The notes under the pieces: model-generated | The model's input: the letters and a program-made list of their open reading frames with translations, nothing else | Databases searched by the model: none | What the model was told of the DNA's origin: nothing | In this document: piece after piece, positions 8,399-16,529 of the stretch | How the letters are laid out: the number at the start of each line of letters is the position of its first letter | Numbering within the stretch: the first letter of the stretch is position 1 | Assembly (NCBI RefSeq): GCF_025499425.1 | Contig: NZ_JAIMCB010000001.1 | Coordinates: forward strand, 186,001 to 250,000 | Length of the DNA stretch: 64,000 nucleotides | Source: Acidiferrimicrobium sp. IK | GTDB taxonomy: Bacteria > Actinomycetota > Acidimicrobiia > Acidimicrobiales > Palsa-688 | Direction: 5' to 3' | Program-made: the position numbers and the translations under genes

Positions 8399-9607
8399 AT
8401 GACCGCGACCGAGGTCTACTACGACCCCTACGACTTCCAGATCGACGCCGACCCGTACCCGGTGTGGAAGCGGATGCGCGACGAGGCGCCGCTCTACTAC
8501 AACCCGGAGCACGACTTCTACGCCCTCAGCCGCTTCGACGATGTCGAGCGGGCGATCCAGGACTGGAAGACCTACATCTCCGGTCGGGGATCGGTGCTCG
8601 AGCTGATCCGGGCCAACCTCGAGCTCCCGGCGGGCCTGATCCTCTTCGAGGACCCGCCGGTGCACGACGTGCACCGCAGCCTCCTCGCCCGGGTCTTCAC
8701 CCCTAAGAAGATGGCGGCCATCGAGCCCAAGGTGCGGGAGTTCTGCGCCCGCACCCTCGACCCCCTGGTGGGATCGGGAAGCTTCGACTTCATCCGGGAC
8801 CTGGGGGCGTACATGCCGATGCGGACCATCGGCTACCTCCTCGGCATACCCGAGTCGGACCAGGAGGCGATCAGGGACCGCGTCGATGCCAGCCTCCGCT
8901 TGGAGGAGGGCACGACCGGCAACGTCACCGACAACTACGACAGCGGTGCCGCGCAAAACGAGATGTTCGAGGACTACATCGACTGGCGCGCCGAGCACCC
9001 CTCCGACGATCTGATGACCGAGTTGCTCACCGTCGAGTTCGACGACGAGACCGGCACCCGCCGCCGCCTCCGGCGCGACGAGGTGCTGACCTACGTCGGT
9101 CTCCTGGCCGCCGCCGGCAACGAGACCACCACCAGACTCATCGGCTGGACCGGCAAGACGCTCGCCGAGCACCCCGACCAGCGCCGGGAGATCGCCGCCG
9201 ATCGCAGTCTCATCCCCAACGCCATCGAGGAGATCCTGCGCTACGAGGCGCCCTCCCCCGTCCAGGCCCGCTACGTGGCCGCCGGCGTCGAGCACTACGG
9301 CACTCCGGTGCCGGAGGGGTCGATCATGGTCCTGCTGAACGGGTCGGCCAACCGCGACGAGCGGCGCTTCCCTGACGCCGACCGCTTCGACATCCACCGC
9401 AAGATCGGTCACCACCTGAGCTTCGGGTACGGGCTGCACTTCTGCCTTGGCGCGTCGCTGGCCCGCCTCGAGGGACGCGTCGCGCTCGATGAGGTCCTAA
9501 GCCGGTTCCCGGACTGGGAGGTCGACTACGACAACGCTCAGCAGGCCCGAACCTCCACGGTCCGGGGCTGGGAGCGACTACCGGTCCATATCGCAGGGGG
9601 GAAATGA
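8399..9607 (+). CDS. Cytochrome P450, paralog 1
   Basis: A 402-aa P450. The I-helix is AAAGNETTTR near residue 240, where Asn-Glu replaces the more usual x-Asp/Glu pair. The K-helix is EEILRYEAP, and the heme loop FGYGLHFCLG places the Cys near residue 348. ATG is 5 bp after the aldehyde dehydrogenase stop. It is a recent duplicate of the P450 at 27311-28513: long stretches are identical, including the N-terminal YYDPYDF region and the heme loop. Different operon contexts suggest the copies serve related substrates or steps. Confidence 0.93.
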   Translation: MTATEVYYDPYDFQIDADPYPVWKRMRDEAPLYYNPEHDFYALSRFDDVERAIQDWKTYISGRGSVLELIRANLELPAGLILFEDPPVHDVHRSLLARVFTPKKMAAIEPKVREFCARTLDPLVGSGSFDFIRDLGAYMPMRTIGYLLGIPESDQEAIRDRVDASLRLEEGTTGNVTDNYDSGAAQNEMFEDYIDWRAEHPSDDLMTELLTVEFDDETGTRRRLRRDEVLTYVGLLAAAGNETTTRLIGWTGKTLAEHPDQRREIAADRSLIPNAIEEILRYEAPSPVQARYVAAGVEHYGTPVPEGSIMVLLNGSANRDERRFPDADRFDIHRKIGHHLSFGYGLHFCLGASLARLEGRVALDEVLSRFPDWEVDYDNAQQARTSTVRGWERLPVHIAGGK

Positions 9608-9611
9608 AGTC

Positions 9612-10781
9612 ATGAGTACAACACTGTCCGATCTGTTCGTGGTCGACGCCGACTCGCACTGGTCCGAGCCGGCCGACCTGTTCACCCGCCTGGCGCCTGC
9701 CGCGTTGAAGGACCGGGTACCCCACCACGAGGTCGTGGACGGCCAGCGGATGTGGGTGATGGACGGCGTGGCCATCGGCCAGGCCGGCGCCGGGGCGGTG
9801 ATCGGCGCCGACGGCAAGAAGGCCAAGGCCGTCGACTCCCTCATGGTGTGGCAGGTCGAGGACGCCCATGCTGGCGCGTCCGACCCGAAGGCTCGCATCG
9901 GGGTGCTCGACGAGTTCGGCATCAACGCCCAGGTCATCTTCCCGAGCACCATCGGGCTCGGCGGTCAGGACCTCGGCAAGGTCGCCGACCAGGACCTGTG
10001 CCGGATCTCCGTGGAGATCTACAACGACGGGATGGCCGAGATCCAAGAGCAGTCAGCCAACCGCCTGCTGCCGATGCCGCTGATGCCGGCATGGGACGTC
10101 GACCTGTGCGTCGCCGAGGCCCGCCGGGTGGGGGCGATGGGGGCCCGGGGGGTCAACATGACCTCCGATCCCCAGGACCTTGGCGCCCCCGACCTGGCCA
10201 GCCCGGCGTGGGACCCGTTCTGGGCCGCCTGCGCGGAGCTGCGCCTCCCGGTCCACTTCCACATCGGCGCCAGCATCACCGGCATGACCTTCTACGGCAA
10301 GTACTTCTGGCCGTCGCAGGCGGACGGCACCAAGCTGGCGATCGGCGGGTCGCTGCTGTTCATCGGCAACGCCCGGGTGGTCACCAACTTGATCTTGGCG
10401 GGGATCTTCGACCGCCATCCCGATCTGCAGTGCGTCTCGGTGGAGAGCGGCGTCGGATGGATCCCCTTCATCCTAGAGACGCTCGACTACGAGATGTTCG
10501 AGAACGCCCCCGACGAGCTGGCCAAGCTTCGCAAGCCTCCGTCGGAGTACTTCCGCTCGAACCTGTACGCGACGTTCTGGTTCGAGAACAACCGCAACCG
10601 GCTGCCCGACCTGGTCGAAGCCGTCGGTGAGGACCGCATCCTCTTCGAGACCGACTTCCCGCATCCGACGTGCCTGTACCCCGACCCGCTGCAGGGCGTC
10701 GAGGCCAAGATGTCGACGCTCGAACCGGCCGTTCGGGCCAAGATCATGGGCGAGAACGCCCGGACCCTCTACCGGCTCTGA
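9612..10781 (+). CDS. Amidohydrolase-family metal-dependent hydrolase
   Basis: A 389-aa amidohydrolase-2 protein, more distant from the two other amidohydrolases in this window. The metal-binding N-terminus is VDADSHW (about residues 10-16), a D-x-D-x-H form; later ligands are probably His in VHFHIGAS (about residue 217) and Asp in FETDFPHP (about residue 347). It starts 4 bp after the P450 stop, in the same operon. Probably acts on an oxidised, carboxylated intermediate; the exact reaction is not determinable. Confidence 0.82.
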   Translation: MSTTLSDLFVVDADSHWSEPADLFTRLAPAALKDRVPHHEVVDGQRMWVMDGVAIGQAGAGAVIGADGKKAKAVDSLMVWQVEDAHAGASDPKARIGVLDEFGINAQVIFPSTIGLGGQDLGKVADQDLCRISVEIYNDGMAEIQEQSANRLLPMPLMPAWDVDLCVAEARRVGAMGARGVNMTSDPQDLGAPDLASPAWDPFWAACAELRLPVHFHIGASITGMTFYGKYFWPSQADGTKLAIGGSLLFIGNARVVTNLILAGIFDRHPDLQCVSVESGVGWIPFILETLDYEMFENAPDELAKLRKPPSEYFRSNLYATFWFENNRNRLPDLVEAVGEDRILFETDFPHPTCLYPDPLQGVEAKMSTLEPAVRAKIMGENARTLYRL

Positions 10782-10788
10782 GGATCCG

Positions 10789-11670
10789 ATGTCCGAAGAT
10801 GTCATCGAGGTAAAAGGCGGCAAGGTCGTCTACGAGTTCGTCGGGCCCGAGGACGGCGAGGTGGTCGTCGTCACGCCCGGAGGCCGGTTCAGCAAGGACG
10901 TCGGCGGCGTGCACGAGCTAGCCGACGCTCTGGCGGCGGGCGGCAAGCGGGTGCTGCTTTGGGACCGCCCGAACTGCGGACGCTCCGAGGTGCAGGTGTT
11001 CGGCAAGTCAGAGTCGCACATGCGCGCCGAGATCCTCGGGTTGCTGCTCCGCCAGCTGGGCATCGACCGGGTCGTGGCCGCCGGCGGTTCGGGAGGGGCC
11101 AGGGACTCGATCGTGTTCACCATGATGTGGCCCGAGATGGTCCGCAAGCTCGTGGTGTGGGCCATCGTCGGCGGTACGTACAGCACGATGTCACTGGCCG
11201 GCGTCTACGTGCTGAACGAGCTGCGGACGGTGCGGGCCAAGGGGATCGAGGGCATACTCGAGCTGTCGGGGCCCGCCGGCGGCTTCGCCGACATGATCGC
11301 CGCCAACCCCGCGAACCGCGACCGTCTCCTGGCCATCGGCAGCGAGGAGTTCGAGCGGGTGATGAACCGCTGGCTCGATGCCTACATCCCCAAACCCAAC
11401 GAGGCCATCCCCGGGGTGGCGGACTGGGAGTTCGCCGAGATCGACGTCCCGACCCTGATCGTGCGGGGCGGCGAGCGCGACTTCGACCACCCGCCGCGCA
11501 CCTCCCGGGAGGTGCACAGCCTCATCCGCGGGTCGCGCCTGGTCGAGCCGCCGTGGCCGGAGGACGCATGGGAGCGGTCCTCCGAGGCGCGCAACGCCGG
11601 GACCGGGGCCCTCTTCGGCTTCTGGGTGCAAGGTGCCCAGGTGATGCTCGACTTCATAGACGAGCCGTGA
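10789..11670 (+). CDS. Alpha/beta-fold hydrolase
   Basis: A 293-aa alpha/beta hydrolase. The nucleophile elbow is GGSGGA near residue 103 (G-x-S-x-G), and an oxyanion-hole-like segment VTPGGRF lies near residue 28. A later Asp-containing strand (VRGGERDFDHP, about residue 228) is the likely acid, while the third triad His is not certain. Such enzymes hydrolyse esters, lactones or C-C bonds in meta-cleavage-type pathways. It lies 7 bp after the amidohydrolase and overlaps the next gene by GTGA. Confidence 0.8.
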   Translation: MSEDVIEVKGGKVVYEFVGPEDGEVVVVTPGGRFSKDVGGVHELADALAAGGKRVLLWDRPNCGRSEVQVFGKSESHMRAEILGLLLRQLGIDRVVAAGGSGGARDSIVFTMMWPEMVRKLVVWAIVGGTYSTMSLAGVYVLNELRTVRAKGIEGILELSGPAGGFADMIAANPANRDRLLAIGSEEFERVMNRWLDAYIPKPNEAIPGVADWEFAEIDVPTLIVRGGERDFDHPPRTSREVHSLIRGSRLVEPPWPEDAWERSSEARNAGTGALFGFWVQGAQVMLDFIDEP

Positions 11671-12542
11671 CCGGGCGGGCCGACGCCGTCACCGACGCCG
11701 GGCCTGGTCCGGTTCCGACCGACAACTTCGTCTCCGATCTCGACATCACCGAGCTGCTGGTGTCCGAGCAGCGCTGCCTCGTGATGGCTCCCGCCACCGA
11801 GGAGCTCCGGCGCGGTGGGGCGGCGCTGCTCGGGGCGGTCGCGACGATGGTCGATGTCGGGGCGTCGCACCCGGCGATGATCGCCAGCCGTCCGGGATGG
11901 ATCACGACGCAGGACCTCTCGGTGCACTCGACGGGCATCGCCGTCGAGGGGCCCATCGTCGTCGACTGCCGCCTGGCCCGCGCCGGATCGAAGGTGGTAA
12001 CCGTCTCAGCCGCCGGCTACGACTGCCGAGGGTTGAGCGACGTCGAGGCGGTCCTGGGCGCCCTGGACGAAGCGGCGTCCCTGACCGCCCTGGCCAAGAG
12101 CCTGATCACCTTCGCCCGGATCCCCCGCTCGGCTGCGCCCGGCATGGACGGCTACGACCCGCGGCAGTGGATCGGAGAGGTCCGGCGGATGCCGGCGGTG
12201 GCGTCCCCCGCGACGGTCGGGCAGCGGATGGGCGTCGAGGTGATCGACGCCGGCAGCGGCCGGCTGCAGCTGCAGCGCCGCCCCTACCTGACCAACTCCA
12301 TCGGGACGATCCTCGGTGGGGCGCAGTTCATGCTGGCGGCCCTGGCCGCGGAGCGAGCCCAGCCGGGTCGGCAGACGCTCGACTTGCAAATGCACTTCCT
12401 GGCCCAGGTGAAGGTCGGGCCGGCCCACACCAGGGTGGAGGTGGTCCGCGCCGGGGTGGACCACCGGGTGCTCAGCGTCGAGGTCCTAGACGCCGGCGAT
12501 GGGGGTCGGGTCCTGTCGATGGCGACGGTCACCCTCACCTGA
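11667..12542 (+). CDS. Tandem-hotdog (PaaI-like) thioesterase
   Basis: A 291-aa protein with two hotdog repeats, about residues 30-145 and 165-290. The second carries an IGTILGGAQFMLAALAAE helix like PaaI thioesterases, and the first a LLGAVATMVDVGASH helix. The GTG start overlaps the TGA of the upstream hydrolase by 4 bp. It is the last gene of the operator-B operon and probably hydrolyses an acyl-CoA intermediate to recycle CoA. A second tandem-hotdog protein at 34101-34961 belongs to the same regulon but is not a close copy. Confidence 0.72.
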   Translation: MTGRADAVTDAGPGPVPTDNFVSDLDITELLVSEQRCLVMAPATEELRRGGAALLGAVATMVDVGASHPAMIASRPGWITTQDLSVHSTGIAVEGPIVVDCRLARAGSKVVTVSAAGYDCRGLSDVEAVLGALDEAASLTALAKSLITFARIPRSAAPGMDGYDPRQWIGEVRRMPAVASPATVGQRMGVEVIDAGSGRLQLQRRPYLTNSIGTILGGAQFMLAALAAERAQPGRQTLDLQMHFLAQVKVGPAHTRVEVVRAGVDHRVLSVEVLDAGDGGRVLSMATVTLT

Positions 12543-12593
12543 ATGACGCGCCGCCGATCGCCCGGCCCGTGTCGAACCGCACCGCATCGTATT

Positions 12594-12609
12594 TCGACGT
12601 CGACGTCGA
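12594..12609 (+). promoter_or_regulatory. Operator copy C, upstream of CoA-transferase gene
   Basis: TCGACGTCGACGTCGA, a perfect 16-bp palindrome sharing the 12-base core GACGTCGACGTC with copies A and I. It lies 51 bp before the TTG start of the CaiB/BaiF gene. A weak -10-like TGTGAA lies 17 bases after the first hexamer. Confidence 0.65.
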
Positions 12610-12620
12610 TCTACGCTGTG

Positions 12621-12639
12621 AACCGACGAAGCGTCGGTT
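12621..12639 (+). repeat. Perfect 8-bp stem-loop in CoA-transferase leader
   Basis: AACCGACG-AAG-CGTCGGTT: an 8-bp perfect inverted repeat with a 3-base loop between operator C and the ribosome binding site (AGGAGG at 12648-12653). It could be an RNA hairpin in the leader or a second protein-binding site. No T-tract follows, so it is not a standard terminator. Confidence 0.5.
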
Positions 12640-12660
12640 CACCGACCAGGAGGCATTCCT

Positions 12661-13878
12661 TTGACTGCAGTGATGAACGGCGTCCGCATCCTCGAGGTCG
12701 CCGAGCACACCTTCGTACCCGCGTCTTCCGCCCTGCTGGCTGATTGGGGTGCCGAGGTCATAAAGATCGAGCACGTCGAGCGGGGCGACGCCATGAGGGG
12801 CTTGGCTGCGTCCGGGACCATGCCGATCACCGGCGACATCCACGCCCTGTTGGAGCACTCCAACCGGGGGAAGAAGAGCCTAGGGCTCGATCTCAAGTCC
12901 GCCGAGGGGCTCGAGATCCTCTACAAGCTGGCGGAGACCGCCGATGTGTTCCTCACCAACAAGCTCCCGGCTGTTCGTCAGAGCCTGAAGATAGGCCTGG
13001 AAGAGATCCGTCGCCACAACCCGAACATCATCTACGTGAGCGGTACCGGCCAGGGGGAGCGGGGACCGGACGCGGACAAGGGGTCGTACGACTCGCTGGC
13101 GTTTTGGTGCCGATCCGGTACGGCGGTGGCCATGACCCGGCCGGAGTACGGGCATGTGGCTGGCCCTCCCGGACCCGGCTACGGCGACTCGATCGGAGCG
13201 ATGACCATCGCCGGCGGGATCATGGGAGCGCTGTTCCACCGTCTCAACACCGGCGAGGCGACCACGGTCGACGTTTCCCTCCTGGCCTCGGGCATGTGGG
13301 CCATGGGGCAGGGGATCGCGCTTTCGCTGCTCCTCGACAGGCCGTTCACGCCCCCTCCGACCGACATGCCCAAAGCCAACCCCCTGGTGGCCAACTACAT
13401 GACCAAGGACGGGCGGTGGATCTCGCTTTGCTGCCTGCAGGCCGGCCGGTACTGGATGCCGCTGTGCGAGGCCATCGGCAAGCCGGAGCTGGGTTCCGAC
13501 CGCCGCTTCGCTGACCACGGCGCGCTCATGGCCAACAGCGCCGAAGCGGCGGCCATCTTGCGCGACACCTTCGCAGAGCGTCCCGTCGCGGAGTGGAGGG
13601 AGCAGCTCGACGGTTTCGTGGGCCAGTGGACCGTGGTGCAAGACACCCTCGAGGCGGCCGCCGATCGTCAGTCGGTAGCCAACGGGTACATGCAGGACTG
13701 CCAGACCGCCAGCGGCTCCACGTTCAAGTTGGTCGCCGCGCCGGTGCAGTTTGGAGGGCAGCCGGCCAAGGCGGGGAGGGCCCCCGAGTTCAACGAGCAC
13801 GGTGACGAGATCCTCGCCTCGGTCGGCCTCGACTGGGACACGATCGTCGACTTGAAGGTAAAAGGGGTCGTGGCCTGA
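12661..13878 (+). CDS. CaiB/BaiF-family CoA transferase
   Basis: A 405-aa family III CoA transferase that activates a carboxylic acid by moving CoA from a donor acyl-CoA. The N-terminal GVRILEVAE and the segment near residue 140 (GSYDSLAFW) carry the expected catalytic Asp position of this family; AGGIMGALFHR near 185 is also typical. TTG at 12661 is chosen because AGGAGG at 12648-12653 is 7 bases upstream, while ATG 12673 would be too far away. Monocistronic behind operator C. Probably makes the CoA ester that feeds the hydratase and thioesterase steps. Confidence 0.88.
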   Translation: MTAVMNGVRILEVAEHTFVPASSALLADWGAEVIKIEHVERGDAMRGLAASGTMPITGDIHALLEHSNRGKKSLGLDLKSAEGLEILYKLAETADVFLTNKLPAVRQSLKIGLEEIRRHNPNIIYVSGTGQGERGPDADKGSYDSLAFWCRSGTAVAMTRPEYGHVAGPPGPGYGDSIGAMTIAGGIMGALFHRLNTGEATTVDVSLLASGMWAMGQGIALSLLLDRPFTPPPTDMPKANPLVANYMTKDGRWISLCCLQAGRYWMPLCEAIGKPELGSDRRFADHGALMANSAEAAAILRDTFAERPVAEWREQLDGFVGQWTVVQDTLEAAADRQSVANGYMQDCQTASGSTFKLVAAPVQFGGQPAKAGRAPEFNEHGDEILASVGLDWDTIVDLKVKGVVA

Positions 13879-13890
13879 CCGCCCGGTCAG
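13875..13890. terminator. Palindrome spanning both convergent stop codons
   Basis: CTGACCG-CC-CGGTCAG: a 7-bp perfect inverted repeat whose arms contain the TGA stop codons of the convergent genes ending at 13878 (plus) and 13887 (minus). It may act as a compact bidirectional terminator, although no T-tract is present. Confidence 0.4.
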
Positions 13891-14687
13891 CTGTCGAGCA
13901 GCGCGGCGGAGGGCGGGTCCAAGTCGGTGATGGACGTCGCGGCCGGTGACTGCCGGGGGATCATGGTGACCGTCGGTATCGCGGCGCTGGCGCCGCAGCG
14001 CAGGACGGACTCGACGACATGGACCAGCTCCTCTTGGTCGAAGACCGTGCCGCTGAGCAGGCCGCGGCTCATCCACGTCGGGAACAGCTCCCCAAGCAGA
14101 TCCATGTCCCACCCGGTCATGAACTGGGAGCTGGCGATGCCCTCGCCGCCGGCGCAGTCGCCGACGACCAGACGTGTGAAACCGACCTCTGGGTGCTCGA
14201 CGCGCCACGCCTCGACCAGCTTGTCCATGGCCGCTTTGGTCACGGTGTAGGAGGCCAGGCCCGGCCAGGGATGGGTGAAAGACGCGCTGATGCTGGAGAG
14301 GTACACCGCGGTGCCGTTGGAGGCGGCGAGGTGGGGGAGGACGGCCGCTGTGAATAGGGAAGCGCCGACCACGTTGGTGTCGAAGGTCCGCCGCCAGGCG
14401 GCCGCGTCGAGGTGCTCGATCCGGCTGAGGACGCCCACTCCGGGGCAGTAGACGACCCCGTCGACGCCGCCGAGATGCTGGGCCGCCTCCTCCACCGCGT
14501 CGCGGCAGGCGTCCTGGTCGGTGACGTCACACGTGATCGCCCGGGCGCTCGGCCCTGCCTCGGTTGCCGCGTCGCTCAGCAGCTCCCGGCGGCGGGCCAG
14601 CAGCGCGACCTGGGCGCCGCGCCTGCTAAGACCGATACCCAGGCACCGCCCAAGGCCGGTCGACGCACCGACGACGATTATGCGCAT
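13887..14687 (-). CDS. Short-chain dehydrogenase/reductase
   Basis: A 266-aa SDR. The cofactor motif is VVGASTGLGRCLG (TGxxxGxG type, residues 4-16), the NAG-like position is YCPGVG near 85, and the active site is the Ser in SSISASF with YTVTK (Tyr-x3-Lys) near residue 150. ATG 14687 is used; an upstream GTG at 14714, only 2 bp from the preceding stop, is an equally possible coupled start. Neither has a good ribosome binding site. It is the second gene behind operator D, after the truncated SDR, and likely oxidises a hydroxy intermediate of the pathway. Confidence 0.82.
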   Translation of the reverse strand: MRIIVVGASTGLGRCLGIGLSRRGAQVALLARRRELLSDAATEAGPSARAITCDVTDQDACRDAVEEAAQHLGGVDGVVYCPGVGVLSRIEHLDAAAWRRTFDTNVVGASLFTAAVLPHLAASNGTAVYLSSISASFTHPWPGLASYTVTKAAMDKLVEAWRVEHPEVGFTRLVVGDCAGGEGIASSQFMTGWDMDLLGELFPTWMSRGLLSGTVFDQEELVHVVESVLRCGASAAIPTVTMIPRQSPAATSITDLDPPSAALLDS

Positions 14688-14716
14688 GCCGCGGTTGGTG
14701 CTGGGCGTCGTCACCT

Positions 14717-15427
14717 TCAGGCCTGGGGCCCGTTGGGCCACCGCAGCAGCGATCCGGCGTCGACGCGCAGCTGCTGGCCGGTGACGTATCGAGACTCCTC
14801 GGACGCGATGTACAGCACCGCGTTGGAGATGTCGAGCGGCTCGACGTAGGGGACCGGCATGGCCTGGAAGTAGGTGAAGGCCGGCATCACGTCCTCCTCG
14901 GTGGGGTTGTCGAGGTCGGGCCGGAACACCTTGTACACCTCGTCGTTGTGGAGGAGGTGGGTGTTGCAGTTGGTGGGGTGTACGGCATTGACCCGGATCT
15001 TCTTCGGGGCCAGCACCAGTGCCATCTTCTCGGTGTAGCCGACAAGGGTCTTCTTCGCCCACGAGTAGCCCATGCCGCCCCAGCCCATCGTCCCGGTGTC
15101 GGTAGCCCCTTCCATCAGCCCTGCGGTGGACCCGGTGATGACGACCGACGCCCCGTCGGGGAGGTGGGGGATTGCAACGGGCACCGTGTTCATGACGCCG
15201 ATGAGGTCCACATCTGTCGCGTCAACGAAGTCCATCGGGTTGCCTGTCCCCATCGGGCAGATGCCGGCGATGGCGACGACGACATCGAGATGGCCCAGCT
15301 CCCGGAGGCCCGCTTCCAAAGCGTTGCGCAGCGACTCCCGGTCGCGCACCTCTGCCTGCCGGGCGAACACTCGCTGGCCGGCCGCCTCCAGATCCTGTGG
15401 CCTGGCGTGAATCGACGTCAAAGTCAA
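14717..15427 (-). pseudogene. N-terminally truncated mycofactocin-type SDR
   Basis: Encodes about 236 aa clearly homologous to the intact SDR at 4375-5223 from its residue 60 or so onward (VDATDVDLIG, ITGSTAGLM, HPTNC and the C-terminus align). The first ~60 residues, including the Gly-rich cofactor-binding motif, are absent and there is no upstream room for them. The active-site Ser and Y-x3-K (GYSWAKK) are kept. The open frame begins with TTG inside operator D. It is therefore either a decaying gene or a cofactor-less remnant still transcribed ahead of the downstream SDR. Confidence 0.65.
15412..15427 (-). promoter_or_regulatory. Operator copy D, between divergent SDR and enoyl-CoA hydratase genes
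   Basis: TCGACGTCAAAGTCAA on the plus strand. It lies at the very start of the truncated SDR frame and 59 bp before the divergent enoyl-CoA hydratase gene, so one site could control both directions. A TATCAG hexamer on the minus strand about 12 bases before it is a weak -10 candidate. Confidence 0.55.
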
Positions 15428-15486
15428 GGATCCGGCGGTCTGATACCGTCCGCAGAAGGTGAGATCAGCGCCAGGGGAGGCTCGGA

Positions 15487-16416
15487 GTGGACACCGCGAC
15501 GGACAGCTACAGGTTCATCGAGTACGAGTTGCTCGAGGGGGGAGTGATCGCTCGTATCACGCTGAACCGGCCCAAGCAGCGCAACGCCCAGAACCGGGGA
15601 CTCCTCGTCGAGCTGGACGATGCGTTCCGCCGGGCAGAGGAAGACGACGCCGTCCGGGTGGTCATCCTGGCGGGAGCCGGGACGATGTTTTCCTCCGGGC
15701 ACGACATGGGGTCGGCGGACGCACGGGAGGAGTCAGCCCCTGGACCCAACCAGCACCGCACCTGGACCATCAACGGCGGGACGCGGGAGGGTGCGGAGCG
15801 GCTGATGCTGCAGGAGTGGCACTACTTCTTCGATAACACCCGCCGCTGGCGGAACCTTCGCAAGATCACCATCGCCTCGGTGCACGGACCAGTGTTCTCC
15901 GCCGGGTTGATGATCATGTGGGCCTGCGATTTGATCGTCGCGTCCGACGACACGGTCTTCGCTGACGTGGTGGGGACCCGCCTCGGCATGTGCGGGGTCG
16001 AGTACTTCGGCCACCCCTGGGAGTTTGGCCCCAGAAAGGCCAAGGAGCTGCTGCTGACCGGGGACTCCCTCGACGTCGAGGAGGCGCACCGCCTCGGGAT
16101 GGTCTCGAAGATCTTCCCCCGAGAGGAGCTCGCGGAGCGCACCATCGCTTGGGCCAAGCGGATCGCTGCCACCCCCACCTTCGCCGCCTTGCTAATCAAG
16201 GAGTCGGTGAACCAGACGGTGGACAGCATGGGCTTCTACAACGCCTTGAACTCGTGTTTCACCCTCCACGAGCTGAACCACTCGCACTGGGCCCAGGTTC
16301 ACGAAAACGGGTATCCCGTCGCCCTGCCCGAAGACGGCATCCCGGATTGGCGCAGCGCACCTCCGGTGCTCCCAGCCCTGAAGGACGAGGTGGAGGCTCC
16401 TCACCCGCAGACCTGA
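15487..16416 (+). CDS. Enoyl-CoA hydratase/isomerase (crotonase family)
   Basis: A 309-aa crotonase-fold protein, long for the family (about 260) because of an insert around residues 75-110 and an extended C-terminus. The oxyanion-hole segments are FSSGHDMG (about residues 62-69) and VHGPVFSAGLMIMWACDL (about 130-147). Members hydrate enoyl-CoA or carry out related isomerase or C-C cleavage reactions. GTG start at 15487 is preceded by GGGGAGG. Its divergent neighbour and shared operator tie it to the same acyl-CoA pathway. Confidence 0.87.
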   Translation: MDTATDSYRFIEYELLEGGVIARITLNRPKQRNAQNRGLLVELDDAFRRAEEDDAVRVVILAGAGTMFSSGHDMGSADAREESAPGPNQHRTWTINGGTREGAERLMLQEWHYFFDNTRRWRNLRKITIASVHGPVFSAGLMIMWACDLIVASDDTVFADVVGTRLGMCGVEYFGHPWEFGPRKAKELLLTGDSLDVEEAHRLGMVSKIFPREELAERTIAWAKRIAATPTFAALLIKESVNQTVDSMGFYNALNSCFTLHELNHSHWAQVHENGYPVALPEDGIPDWRSAPPVLPALKDEVEAPHPQT

Positions 16417-16464
16417 CACCGGGAACGGCGTGGGCCGACCCAGGCGATCCGGTCAATTTGAACA

Positions 16465-16480
16465 TTGACATCACTGTCAA
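16465..16480 (+). promoter_or_regulatory. Operator copy E with promoter, upstream of ABC importer
   Basis: TTGACATCACTGTCAA. The first hexamer TTGACA is a consensus -35, followed after exactly 17 bases by TAGCGT (16488-16493) as -10. The operator thus covers the -35 and spacer. The importer start is 50 bp downstream. Confidence 0.7.
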
Positions 16481-16529
16481 TGACCAGTAGCGTCCCGGGC
16501 CGTACTGAAGTGCGAGGTCGGGGGAGCTA

